The notes beneath the pieces were generated by a model that did no database searches, was not told the origin of the DNA, and worked only from the letters and a program-made list of their open reading frames with translations. From Aquilaria yunnanensis (lineage: Eukaryota; Streptophyta; Magnoliopsida; Malvales; Thymelaeaceae): a DNA stretch of 64,000 bases. How positions within the stretch are numbered: position 1 is the first letter of the stretch; every line of letters begins with the position of its first letter. The stretch lies in assembly GCA_039654915.1 (NCBI GenBank), contig CM077599.1, positions 18,354,501-18,418,500 of the forward strand, given 5' to 3'. Both the position numbers and the translations under genes were made by a program. Of this stretch, positions 31,560-42,480 are shown one piece after another.

Positions 31560-32747
31560 ATGGAAGACCCGTCTCCAAAGGACGAGAACAGAAGGGTCCT
31601 GAACGTGCTAGAAGCTCTCAAGCAAGCTTCCCACGAGTTACAGACTCACCCCACTCCCAAATCGGCAGAGTTCAGCTTATCCGCCATTGAAGATCTGCTG
31701 GAGCAGGAGTCCGACTCCGAAGACCCCAACCTCTCCACCCTCGCCCACAACCTCTCCGTCCTCAAATCACTTGTCGAGACCCTCCGGGACTCGGGTGGCT
31801 ACAGCCTCCGCAAGTTCTTGACCCGCCGAGTCAAGACGCACTCCATTTCTCGAGTCGCCGGCTGTATCGAGTCAGAGATTCAGGCTTGGATTGATCGCGA
31901 GAGCATTGAGAGCTTGATTGAAGCTCTCAAAGATCCGTCTAAGAACGAGGACGAATTGGTCCGGTTGCTGACTCAACTTGAGGGCCGAGTCTCGCAAGGG
32001 TTCGACCGCGATTTGCAGGACTTGGTGCTGAAATCCCGAGCATTCTCTGCGTTGCAGTCGGTGCTATTTGACCAGCAATGGCCGACAAGAATCCGGGAAA
32101 GCTCGGCGCTGTGCATGGCGGCTTTGATTCGATTCAACAAGGATGTTTTTGTGGGCCAAGTGAACATGGCCGCCACAGGCCGTGCGCTTCTGAGCATAGC
32201 CTCAATACGCTCAATCACAGTTCTATCGGCGATGATCAGATCAATCAGATCGCCCTTTTTGGATGAAATCGAGTCAAATGGAGGTATTCCCAAGATTCTT
32301 GCTTTCTTGGACTCCAAGGATTTGCATACGAAAATCTCAGCCCTGAATTGCGTCTTTGAGATTGGTTACTTTGGGCTCAAGGAAGCTGTGGAAGCAATGC
32401 TGGAAGGTGGCCTGGTAAAGAAGCTGGTTGCGCTGCAGCGATCGGAACTGGGAGGGGATTTGATTGATATGGGAAGATTCAGGGGTGAGAAGGCAGAAGC
32501 TGGGACAGGCGCGCAGGTTGAGGAGAGGCGGCGAAAGAGTGGGAGAGAGAAGAAGTTCCTGGAGGAACATCCATTAGCGAGCTGCGTGGCAAGATTCGCA
32601 GTTCAGTTGGAGGTGGGGGAAGGGTTGAGGCAGAGGGAGAAGAGGGCTTTCAAGCAGGAGATTCTGGAGAGAGTAAGGGAGGCGGCTGCATCGGATGCTG
32701 AAGCTGCCACCATTATTGCTGAAGTCTTGTGGGGGTCATCACCTTGA
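31560..32747 (+). CDS. Armadillo-repeat superfamily protein
   Basis: Single-exon gene of 395 residues. The start at 31560 (GCCATGG context, MEDPSPKDENRR) is chosen over an in-frame ATG at 31452, whose extra 36 residues look like translated 5' UTR. The N-terminal third resembles the helical region preceding ARM repeats in plant U-box/ARM proteins (VLEALKQASHEL, SAIEDLLEQESDS), but there is no U-box. From about residue 120 on there are repeated helical ARM-like units (ESLIEALKDPSKNEDELVRLL, RESSALCMAALIRF, GGIPKILAFLDSKDLHTKIS, GGLVKKLVALQ). A basic linker (EERRRKSGREKK) follows, and the C-terminus ends AATIIAEVLWGSSP. ARM proteins act as protein-binding scaffolds; the partner and process are unknown to me. 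The gene is GC-rich relative to its flanks. Confidence 0.88.
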   Translation: MEDPSPKDENRRVLNVLEALKQASHELQTHPTPKSAEFSLSAIEDLLEQESDSEDPNLSTLAHNLSVLKSLVETLRDSGGYSLRKFLTRRVKTHSISRVAGCIESEIQAWIDRESIESLIEALKDPSKNEDELVRLLTQLEGRVSQGFDRDLQDLVLKSRAFSALQSVLFDQQWPTRIRESSALCMAALIRFNKDVFVGQVNMAATGRALLSIASIRSITVLSAMIRSIRSPFLDEIESNGGIPKILAFLDSKDLHTKISALNCVFEIGYFGLKEAVEAMLEGGLVKKLVALQRSELGGDLIDMGRFRGEKAEAGTGAQVEERRRKSGREKKFLEEHPLASCVARFAVQLEVGEGLRQREKRAFKQEILERVREAAASDAEAATIIAEVLWGSSP

Positions 32748-35510
32748 ACTCTAAAGTGTCATCACAAAGTGAAAATGTAAAAGCAGCATGTGAAAATTAA
32801 TATGTTGTTTCAATCTGTCTTGTAGGTGGGTTTTTCACTTTCTTGATTTGTTGTATTCATCAATTTGTGCATGTACAACGGGCTGTAAATGAAGTGTTGA
32901 ATGAAATACTAGTAGAATTCTTGAGCAATTAGATTTGCTCCTTCTGTATTACAAATGTTGCGGCTCCCATGGAAATTGATGCCTTAAAATCCCCCCTTAC
33001 TCTTACTTTTACGTTTATCTTAAAATGGTCTCTTACTTAAACTTTGTCCTCATAAAGTCCCCTAACTCACATATTTCACCTTAATTGTGATCCTTCAATC
33101 AATTTCAACATTAACTTCAATGGAAATATTGATGTGGCAATTTAAAAGGTCATACCAGGACCCAGATAACCAACATGGCTTCCTTTTTAACTATACTAGA
33201 TGGCCATATTGCACAGAAATGAAAATTTAGACCCAAATTGGCACAAGTACATAACTTGGGGAGTTGAAACACATACGATCTAGACTGCATTTTCTTCCCA
33301 AATTTTCTTTGCTAAAAAAGATTCAGAGCAGCAGGCATGGCTTTCGATCGAGTGATGGGGCTAGTGAAACTTCACTCCTCGGATGATGATGGCTTTCAGT
33401 TGAGTGGCAGAGGGTTGCAAATCTTTACCCAAATTTCTTCTTTCTTCTTCAAATATTTTCTGCGTTAAACACAAAAGTGAGGGAGGAGGCCAAAGAGGTC
33501 GATTGCCCAAGGCCAACCACCACCCAAGGCCAACCACCGCCCAAGGCCAATGCTCGCTAAATAAGTGCCATAAAACTTGCCAATGACTCCCAATCTAAAA
33601 AATAAACATTTCTAACTTTTATGCTACTCCCTCTCTAACATGTTGGCTTTGGGGTGGAGTAAGCCCAAATCTGAGTGGCTGCTTCTCTTCTCCTATTCTA
33701 CTTCCTCTTTTGTACAAGGAATTTGATTGCTTGAATCGATGCGGTGATGATTAATGCATTAATGAGATGATGATTGCGGATCAAGTTGATACTGGCAGAA
33801 GAGGTGAATCAGCTCATTTAATATCTGGTTCATATTCTTTCAACATCAATTCATCAACTAGATGAATTTTATGAAATTTTTGTTTGGATTTTGAAAAAAA
33901 AAACTTTAAGGATTGAAGGAGCTATGGATGGGGTGCCAACATTTCAATCAATTGTACTTGAGTCGAAGTTTGTCTTAAAAAATCAACATTGAAAATTGAT
34001 CATCTTATTCTGATTCTAGGTTTTGTTCATTTTTTGGAGTTTTACTATTAGTATGTTTTAGTCCTAAGACAGTTCATGATTCGAGGCTTCTGAGTTCTTA
34101 TGTGAGGTTAGAGACATATAATGGGAAGGATGTAGAAAAGTTGCAGCCTTTTTTGGTCAATTACTACTTGAATTCTAGTGTGAGTGTGGATGGCAGGGGT
34201 GGGGGCGATGGTAATGGTGGTAAGTAGTTGGCTAATTGAGGGATGATGAGGTGGAATAATGGTAGAATTTGGGGAAGGTAGTACCTTGGCCAACTTGGCC
34301 ACCCTATTAGCAAATCACTCCCACACTACTCCGCCACAATGCTGATAGATCCAATGAAGTCTAACTCCTCTTAACCCATTCTCATTCCCCACTTCCTATT
34401 CTCCTCTTCCCTTTAATTCACAATGGGGGCTGCCGCCGATTAAAGGTTGTGGCGAGTTGGGTTGGTTAAAGGTAGCATTGAATGGCCAAGTAGGTGAACA
34501 ACAAAGATGGCAAATGTCCAGGTGGCTAGATTGATAGCAAAATTGATGGAGGACCGAGGCAGGGATGAGGACAGGTGCAACCAGGGTTTTCACAAATTGA
34601 TGAGGACTGTAAATGGCAAAGGTTCAAAGAAGAAGAGGAATAAGTCAAAGAAAGTGTGACATGAGAGAAATTTGAGAGAGAGAGAATTCATTTATGAATG
34701 GCTAATTTGCATTTTAAGTCCATATGATTATATGTTTGTATCAATTTTAATTTGAAGTTTCTTGTTCCCCTAGTATTGCCATCCACGTGGTAGTTTAGGG
34801 CTCACATTGGATGTAGCAAGTGTAACATAGGCAATTTCCGTCTGAAATTACAAGGGCAATATCTTGGTTGCACCAAGAACTACCAAAAAAGTCCAAAAAT
34901 TAGTACAGCTACTAGCCACCTTTCCCACCTTATGAATTGCAGCCAACGACTTAGTTTGCATTATAAGAATTGCAAAGGCACATATGTCTCCAGTCCAGTT
35001 AAGATCTCTAGCTAAGGGATTGGAGTTATAACGTACCTTTTTTTCTTTTAGTTGAAAATACCATAAACTAAAAGGATAAAACCCAAATTTGGTCCCTAAT
35101 TTTAGGTTTAGGGTTCAAACTTGGCATCCTCATCCTAAAAAAGACCACACAAAGCTTGTTCGATTGCCCTCTAGGTCCTAAAAAATTGGCATTCCCCTCT
35201 CATTACTTATAACATTAATACTTATTCCTTTATATATTTGTAAGCATGCTTCTGAATATTAAAAAAAATAAATTCATGCTTAACTTGCAATGCTTAGTCA
35301 ACAAATAATTGACCAAAACAAACATGTCTTAGATTGAAAGAGTGTTTTACCTCTTATTGCCCATTAGGCTAAAGTTGTGGGGACAAGCATGAATTTATGA
35401 CTACAATGAATTATTGGCTACTTTTGCTCCACTTATTTATGCTGCAGTTGTGTTTCTTTTGACTATATGATAAGGGCACACGCCACTTCGTCTGCCACCA
35501 GGTTCTAGGA
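32748..35510. other. Intergenic region downstream of the ARM-repeat gene
   Basis: The 3' UTR presumably occupies the first 150-200 bp. The rest contains no gene I can support. 33510-33552 has a short tandem CCAAGGCCAACCACC. 33300-34660 is mixed-composition sequence with only short open frames. 35080-35230 has phrases such as TTTGGTCCCTAATTTTAGG seen in dispersed plant repeats. No terminal repeats could be paired. Confidence 0.5.
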
Positions 35511-35521
35511 GCACCATTCCT

Positions 35522-36050
35522 TAGAGGTGTTTAATTGATTTTTTTCAATTTTAACCAAGGCCAAATAATTGAATTTATTCAATTTTCAATTTTATGTACT
35601 AATAATCGAATAGACTGAACTATATGAGAGACCCAAAATAACCAAAAAAAAAAATTGATTGTTATGTTTTCAATTATAATAACTAAATTGTATGCATACA
35701 CATTCCAAACCTTAAACATTCATCACATATTCAAATCTAAATGCACATTTCAATCACATAATAAACATCTATAATTCATTCCAAATCCAAACGTCACATA
35801 CATACACATAAAAAACATTTATCACATACATAATCTTTCCTAAATCTGAAACATAAATACTAGTAAAAAAAATTCATTTACTTCAGTTAAGCAAATTTTA
35901 ATTATAGCAAACCAAAAATTAAATTGAACATATATATCGGTTTTCAGTTATAACTGAAAACTGAACTTACACCTAAAAGTGATAACCAAAAAGTAATTTT
36001 TTTTTGTTATTCAGTTATTTTGAGTATAACCAAAATTTTGCTCACTCGTA
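35522..36050. mobile_element. hAT-type MITE
   Basis: The left end TAGAGGTGTTTAATTG and the right end in reverse complement (TACGAGTGAGCAAAAT) resemble the TAGGGGTG ends of the other hAT elements in the window. The flanks CCATTCCT (35514-35521) and CCATTCTC (36051-36058) match at six of eight positions. AT-rich, with subterminal AACCAAAA and CAGTTAT motifs, no coding capacity. Confidence 0.55.
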
Positions 36051-36117
36051 CCATTCTCCCATTTTTCTGTGTATAATACCCTTTAAAACTTTTTACTTAT
36101 AAAATACTTTTAAGAAC

Positions 36118-36118
<1 letters not shown>

Positions 36119-36165
<47 letters not shown>

Positions 36166-36187
36166 CAACAACAACAACAACAACAAC
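36119..36187. repeat. (TAA)n-(CAA)n compound microsatellite
   Basis: About 14 TAA units run directly into about 8 ACA/CAA units. Confidence 0.96.
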
Positions 36188-36524
36188 TTTAAGGAATTAC
36201 TATTTGCCTTCTCGATGAAGATTGTTTTAACTTCTGCTCTTTATCATTAGCACTTCTACTATAAAGTGCTTAACACTATTAAGGATGGACCTAGTTTTTT
36301 TTTATAAAGGATGATCAAAACAAATATTTTACTAAACTACAATCCTTATAAGAAAATTTGACCAATTTTAACAAAGGGACAAAATGCATTCACCATTAAA
36401 TATTAAGGAGAACTACATGTATTTTACCATTTTAGGGAGGCCATGGCCTATGCTACCCTTACCTCCAAGATCTGCCTTTAGTCGCTGTCAATTTAGAGCT
36501 AATTAAGTCAAATTTAATAAATTT

Positions 36525-36805
36525 ATTTTTTTGCCCTAAGTGCCTCGGTCCAATGAACCAATGAAGGGACACTTGATGAAGGTCGGGGGTTTGAATCCTA
36601 CCTCAACCACTTTCCCCTTAAATGCCGCATACATTGGTTTGGTGGCCTTCTAGATTCTTAAAAGTCAATATCCACTTTCCCTTTAGATATCCTTGTACTT
36701 TCTCAACCTTATACACTTGTAAGAGGTATCTCCTTCCTCCTTATATATCTGTCTACTATCTCAACCCTATACATTTGTATAGATACTTTTGAGTAATAAA
36801 AAATA
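36525..36805 (+). repeat. Possible tRNA-related SINE
   Basis: GGTTTGAATCC (36588-36598) matches an RNA polymerase III B box, about 40 bp after a weak A-box-like segment (TAAGTGCCTCGG). The 3' part has a duplicated CTATCTCAACCCTATACATTTG-like segment and ends in an A-rich tail (AATAAAAAATAAAAAA). No clear target duplication, so this is a candidate only. Confidence 0.35.
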
Positions 36806-38004
36806 AAAAAAATAGGAAAAATAATTTATGACTTATCTGAAGATTAACCAGATTAACTGCATAAATTGACATGTAGAGAGCACTTTAAGAATAATCAAAG
36901 ATAGATAGATCAACTTGTGCATCAATTTGAAAGTGTTTAACAATGTGGTGATGACAATGAGCTAGAATTAGAGGCCAGCCTTATCAAGTAAATAGAAGAG
37001 TTATGGACAAGATAAGAGATTTATTGCCATCAAAGGAGTATGATGAGCTGGTTGAACTCGGGGACAGATTTTTTCATGCCACTAATATTTAGCGTAGATT
37101 TTATAATAAAATTTTTAATATAAAACTATTTACCTTTATAACTTCTTCTATTAAATCATTTATAGAGTCTTAGTAAATATTTTAAAGCCTCACTTAAATA
37201 CCCTTATCTCTACATATCAAAATGCTTTATTAAGGTTTTATCCAATATAACATCATAGTGGCTCATGAAGCTTTTCACTATATCAAGAATAAAAGAAAGG
37301 GTAAAGTTGGGGATATGGCTCTAAAAATAGAATGAAAAATGTTTATGGTAGGGTGGAATGAGACTTTTTAGTTACTATGAGCGAGATGGGTTTTTGTGAT
37401 TTATGGATTAGCTAAATAATAAAGCTGGTTAGTATGTTGTCCTACAAAGTGTTATATAATGGGAAAGAAATTGATATTTTTTTTACCATCTAAAGGAGTT
37501 AGACAAAGAGATCTTATCTCTTTTTATTTATTCATCTTTGTGATAGAGGCTTTGTCCTGAATGTTTTTAGATGGTGAAAGGAGGTAAGAAATTGCATTTC
37601 TTTGATGGGGGTATTGTCCTTCACTTTTACACTTTGTTGATGATTCTTCATTTTTCTTGAAAGCTACTTCAAGGAGTTGCAAAGCTATAGAAGGTAGTTT
37701 GGAGGACTATTGTTTGGCCTGTGGCTAGGCAATTAATTTGAACAAATCCACTATCTTCTTTAGTAGAAATATTCCATGTGCTATCCTGGAGGAGATTAGT
37801 CAAGTCCAAGGCATTCATAACAATGGAAATCGTGGCAAATATTTAAGCCTACCTACCATTTGAGGGAAGTTAAAATTAGATGCCATGGCTACTGATTGAG
37901 ATAAGATGGCCGAAAAACTTTTAGGTTGGAAGGAAAAACTTTCGTCTCTTGCTGGTAAGGAAGTCTTTGTCAAGGCAATTGCTTTTGCTTTTGCCTATTT
38001 ACAG

Positions 38005-40122
38005 TGTTAAGTTATTGGCTTAAATTCAAAGAAGACGAAGACTTGAGGTTGTTACTAATTCAATTTGTTTTATGATTGGGTTTATATTTTTTTTTAGAAT
38101 TTGGTTTTAGTTTTCCTATTTATTTTCCCTATTTTGATATGGCTTAAGTTTGTTGTATAGCCTATAAAAAGACTTGATATGTTAAAATTTTGGTTGATGA
38201 AAGAAAAGTGTGTGTATGTGGTGTGTTGTGAGATTTGAAAAAGTGTAAAAATTGAGAGTTTAAGAGAATTGATGTGTGTCGTTGTTTTTTAGTTTTGATA
38301 GTGGAAAGGCCATGGAATCGTCACGATTGGAAGAAAAAAAATTGATTGTTGTTCTTTCTTTTTTTTTTTCGCATCCGCCCAACAAGTGATATTAGAGCCT
38401 GATTTAAGATGGTTGGGATGTCAAAGTTTTTAGATTGATCGTTTTGATGGATCCAGATATTTTAGTCTTTGGAAGTCCATAATGAAAGATGTGCTAGTGC
38501 AATAGAAATTTGATGATGTGTTTAAAAAAATAAAGCCTAAATCTATAATGGATACAAGGTAGAAAGAGATGGAGTAGATAGCAGTGAGTACGATTAGATT
38601 GACTCTTGCACCACAACACAAGTATGATATGTTGAACGAGACCTCTCCTACAAAATTGATGGATAAGGTTAAAGGTATATATATGTCAAAGTCTATTACA
38701 AATAAGATATGCTTGAAAAAATAATTATATGGTTTGAGAATGAAAGATGGAAGTATATTGATTGTACACTTGAATGAGTTTAACAAGCTTATTACACAAT
38801 TAGAGAGTATTAGTGAAAAGATCGAAGAAAAAAATATAGTTATAATCTTTATTAATTTTTTATCGAGATTTTTTGAGTTAGTTGTGACTTCATTGATGGT
38901 TGGAAGAGATACCTTAAAGATAAAAAAATGTGACCAATATGCTTTTGGAGCATGATCGAATGAGAAAATTTGAAGAAAATAATGTATTCACAGTAGAGTA
39001 AGGAAGAAGTCATTGGAGAAAAAAAAAACATATTTAAGAGGAAGATCAAGTTCGAGACAGGGAAAATATTGGAGCAATACGGAATGTTGGTATTGTCATA
39101 ATTTGGGTTATATCAAAACTTTTTACCCAAAATTGAAAGAAGACATAGAAGAATGTTTAAAGGCAAATGAGGAAAAGAAGGGAAAACTGAGGAGAAAAAT
39201 AAAGGTAATGTAAACGCGGTGAAGGATGACAAAAGTGATGATGAAGTTGTGACTTTAATAATGCAAAAAGTTGGTGGGAAAAAATATTTGAAAGATATTT
39301 GGGTATTTGATTCTGCTTATTCAGAGCATGTTTGCATAAAAAATGAGTGGTTCACAAAATTTAATACATGTGACAAGTCGATTTATTTGGCGAATGACTA
39401 AGAAGAAAGAACTGAAGGCATTTGCAATGTGAAGATCCAATTGCATAATGGAAGTATTAAGATGCTTGATCATGTGAAGTATGTTCCAATATTCAGAAGA
39501 AATTTGATTTCACTTGGTAGATTAGATACCTTGGGTTATTGATTTTTTGCTCAAAGTGGAGGACTGCAGATTTCAAAAGATGCATTAATTGTGATTAAAG
39601 GAGTGAATAACTCAAACAATTTGTATGAGTTGGTTTGTAGTACAATTGTAAGAGGAGAGACAAAGAGTTATCCTGTGGATGTGAAAGTCCCTACAAGCAA
39701 GAATGTGAACTTCATAGATTTGGTGAAAATGTAGAGACAGTGAGAATTTGAGCTAATGTGGAGATTGTTAGATTATTGGTTCAAATTCAAAAAAGATAAA
39801 GACTTAAAGTTGTTACTAATTCAATTTGTTTTAAGATTGAGTTTATGTTTTTGTTTAAGATTTGGTTTTAGTTTTCTTATTTTGATATGGTTTAGGTTTG
39901 TTTTATAATCTATAAAAAGACTTGTTATGTTAGAATTTTAGTGGATGAGAGAAAAGTATGTGTGGTGTGTTGTGAGGGTTGAAAAAGAGTAGAGATTGAG
40001 GGTTTGAGAGAATTGGTGTGCTTAATTGGTTTTGAGTTTTGATAGTGGAAAGGTCGTAGAATTGTCACAATTGAAAGAAAAAAATTGCTTATTGTTTTTT
40101 TTTTTTTCGCTTCTGCCAAACA
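38005..40122 (+). mobile_element. Small, internally deleted Copia element inserted in the LINE
   Basis: LTRs at 38005-38384 and 39776-40122 begin TGTTA and end CAAACA or CCAACA; they share ACTAATTCAATTTGTTTTA, CTATAAAAAGACTTG and TTTTGATAGTGGAAAGG. A degenerate primer site (GTGATATTAGAGCC) follows the 5' LTR. The flanks TACAG and TAAAC match at three of five positions, as expected for a decayed duplication. The element splits the LINE reading frame between its RT and zf-RVT parts. The internal 1.4 kb holds gag and the start of pol only. Confidence 0.8.
38415..39700 (+). pseudogene. Degenerate Copia gag-protease fragment
   Basis: Broken frames contain Copia gag sequence (LYGLRMKDGSILIVHLNEF, ITQLESISEKIEEKN), a damaged zinc knuckle (CWYCHNLGYIKTFYP, with the His and last Cys lost), a protease region (IWVFDSAYSEHVC) and the beginning of the gag-pre-integrase domain (LQISKDALIVIKG). 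Integrase, RT and RNase H are absent. Confidence 0.8.
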
Positions 40123-41850
40123 TAAACAATGGCTGCCTTTAAGTTTACTAAGAAATGGTGTGACTCTTTAAACTTTCTAATTTTTGTAGGGTCGTACTGG
40201 GAAAGGGAGTAAAATTCACTAAGAAGTTAGAGCACTTTAACTCTCCCAAAGGAGCAAGAAAGTTTAGGCTTCAAGAACTTTTGGAACTTTAATAAGTCCC
40301 TTCTAGCAAAAAAGCTAGCTAAGAGAATTATGAAGAACCTTGGGGCCTTGTGGTTAAGAATTTTAAAGGGCTTATACTTCCCTCATCATGAGTTTCTGGA
40401 TGCCAAAAAAGGATCAAATTTCTTAGAGACGATCTAGTGTTCTGTATGGCAGAGACAATATTAAGAATGACATATGCTGGCAGGTTTGAATGGGAACAAA
40501 GAGTGATATTCGGAAGGTCCTTGGTCCCCAATATCCAAGATCATAGATTGCACCCCAATTAGTTTATCTCTCATCATCTGCAAAACATGAAAGCTTAGAG
40601 ACTGATGAATTTGGATACATATGCTTGGGATCTTAACAATTTGGAATTTGGTTTCAGAAGAGGAGGGAAAGGCCATTGAAGAGATCCCTATTAGTAAGTC
40701 TGCAGAGCACGACACTCTCATTTGGCCTCATGAAAAAATGGGACAGTTAACTACTAGTTTTGCTTATCATGCACAAAAGAGCCCCAAGGCATACTGGTCC
40801 ATCATCCTTTCATCAAGCTGATATGGTATTATGGAAATGTCTCTGGAGAATTAAATGCCCTACTAAACTCCTGAACTTTCTCTAGAGACTCGGTTAGAAT
40901 AGCATTGTAGTAAATCATAAGCTAGTTAAGAGATGCAAAAAAAAGGTGAGATTAATTGCCCTTTCTGTTTACTTCTCGAAAGAAGTGAACAAGCAATTTT
41001 TCTTTCTGATTAGACTGAACTTGTTTGGCATAGTTGTCTAGATTACAAAGTTGATAAACTGGCCATTACTACTTTTGCTTCTTGGTTAGCAGTTGTCTGG
41101 GGGAATCTTGAACAAAATCAGAAGTTAGGTGCCTTATCCTGTTAAAGATTGCTCATATTTGCTGGTACATTTGGCTTGCTAGAAAAGAGGGTATCTTTGA
41201 GACGAAGCATTTAAATCCAAGGAGAATTGTGCACAGACTTGAGAAAGCTTTTGGCAGAATTATGTAGAGCAAATCCTCCTGCTCCCATCAAGGTCTTAGG
41301 AGGCAGATGTAATGTGGCTGGAGAAAGCCTGGACAAGGATACATAAGGTAAATACAAATGGATCATCCGGTGTTGCAGGCTCTGGGGTGATTATCAGAGA
41401 CTCTATGGGTCTGCTGATAGCTGCAAAAGGTAGGTGTATGACAGCCTCAGATGCTTTGGCAGTAGAAGCTGTAGCTGTTGGGAAGGGTTTGCTACTAGTT
41501 GCTGGGGCTAAGAAATGTAAGTTTGAAGTAGAAACAGATTGCCTCGAGCTTGTTAATGCTATCCAGAGGGTGACAAAAGACTAGCAAATTGATCCTGTGG
41601 ATGTGGAAAGCAATCAACCGCTTAACAGTTTTTTAGATTGCAAGTTTTGTCATGTTTCTAGGGTAGTTAATGAGTGTGCTAATTCCATTGCTACTTGGTG
41701 TAAAAAGGAGATTGGCCATATGGATTGGAAATTATGCCCCCCATCTTCTCATTATTCCCACATTGACTTTGATGATTTGTATGATCCTCCTTGATTGTCA
41801 TTAATAAAGCTTCCTTTTCAATGGCCAGAAAAAGAAAGAAAAAAAAAATA

Positions 41851-42480
41851 ACACGTAGATCATGTATTTCATATTAAAAATATTGTATAATATTTTGATA
41901 GTACTTATTTGAAAACAGAACATATCTTTCAACTTACTTTGAATTGCAGGCCGGCAAAAGTTGTAACATAGAAAAAGATAGGTAAGATCACAAAGAAGAT
42001 GCCTCAGATTGATAAACGCTACAGCATGCGTTAACAATGCCAGGAAAAAAAAAAGGAGAGAAACGGCGGGCCGAGGGTGGGGCGGCCTACGATTGCAACG
42101 CCATTTGGCACCCATCTCGTTCCCAAGAATAACCATGGAAAGAACAAAACTCGTTCGCAATTAGTTTCTGTACAGTTATTGCTCTAATCTTCACTTCGAA
42201 GACTGATCAGTGGTACTAGGAACTGGGACGATTTCATTCTTCCAGTCACTACGGTATTACCAGACAAATAAAAATACATAACTCAGCTTTCAGCACTTGC
42301 AATCCACAGCCCTCGGACGACACAACCAGAGTACCAGGAGTCCGCCTTTTTGTTTTGGAATGATATAAAAATTTCCATAGCCTCATCTCTCATAAGTATT
42401 GTGTAAGACCGGTGTTGCTGAAAGGGGATACTTTTTGAACGAAGCTTCCATGTTTAAGAAGGAAACCTAAAAACTCAGTC
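41851..42480 (-). other. TOC90 3' untranslated region and flank
   Basis: Non-coding sequence between the LINE tail and the TOC90 stop. The part nearest 42480 should be TOC90 3' UTR; no separate gene is seen. Confidence 0.5.

Larger units (their letters stand above)
36960..41850 (+). pseudogene. L1-type LINE ORF2 relic with RNase H, interrupted by a small Copia element
   Basis: Broken frames follow the order of a plant L1 ORF2. An RT lead-in (WLNSGTDFFH-like) lies near 37045-37090. Reverse transcriptase includes NIIVAHEAFHYIKNK near 37250, GVRQRDLISFYLF near 37500, and the catalytic FVDDSSFFLKA near 37630-37660. A Copia insertion occupies 38005-40122. After it come TKKWCDSLNFLIF, KEQGGLGFKNFWNFNKSLLAKK-type sequence, zf-RVT remnants and an RNase H domain (VNTNGSSGVAGSGVIIRD, ETDCLELVNAI) at 41341-41584, with more open frame to 41793. 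An A-rich tail follows near 41830-41850. Multiple stops make it inactive. Confidence 0.82.

Noticed and set aside
36570..36610. tRNA gene suggested by the B-box-like GGTTTGAATCC
   Set aside because: No cloverleaf, acceptor stem or proper A box could be paired; a SINE fragment is more likely.
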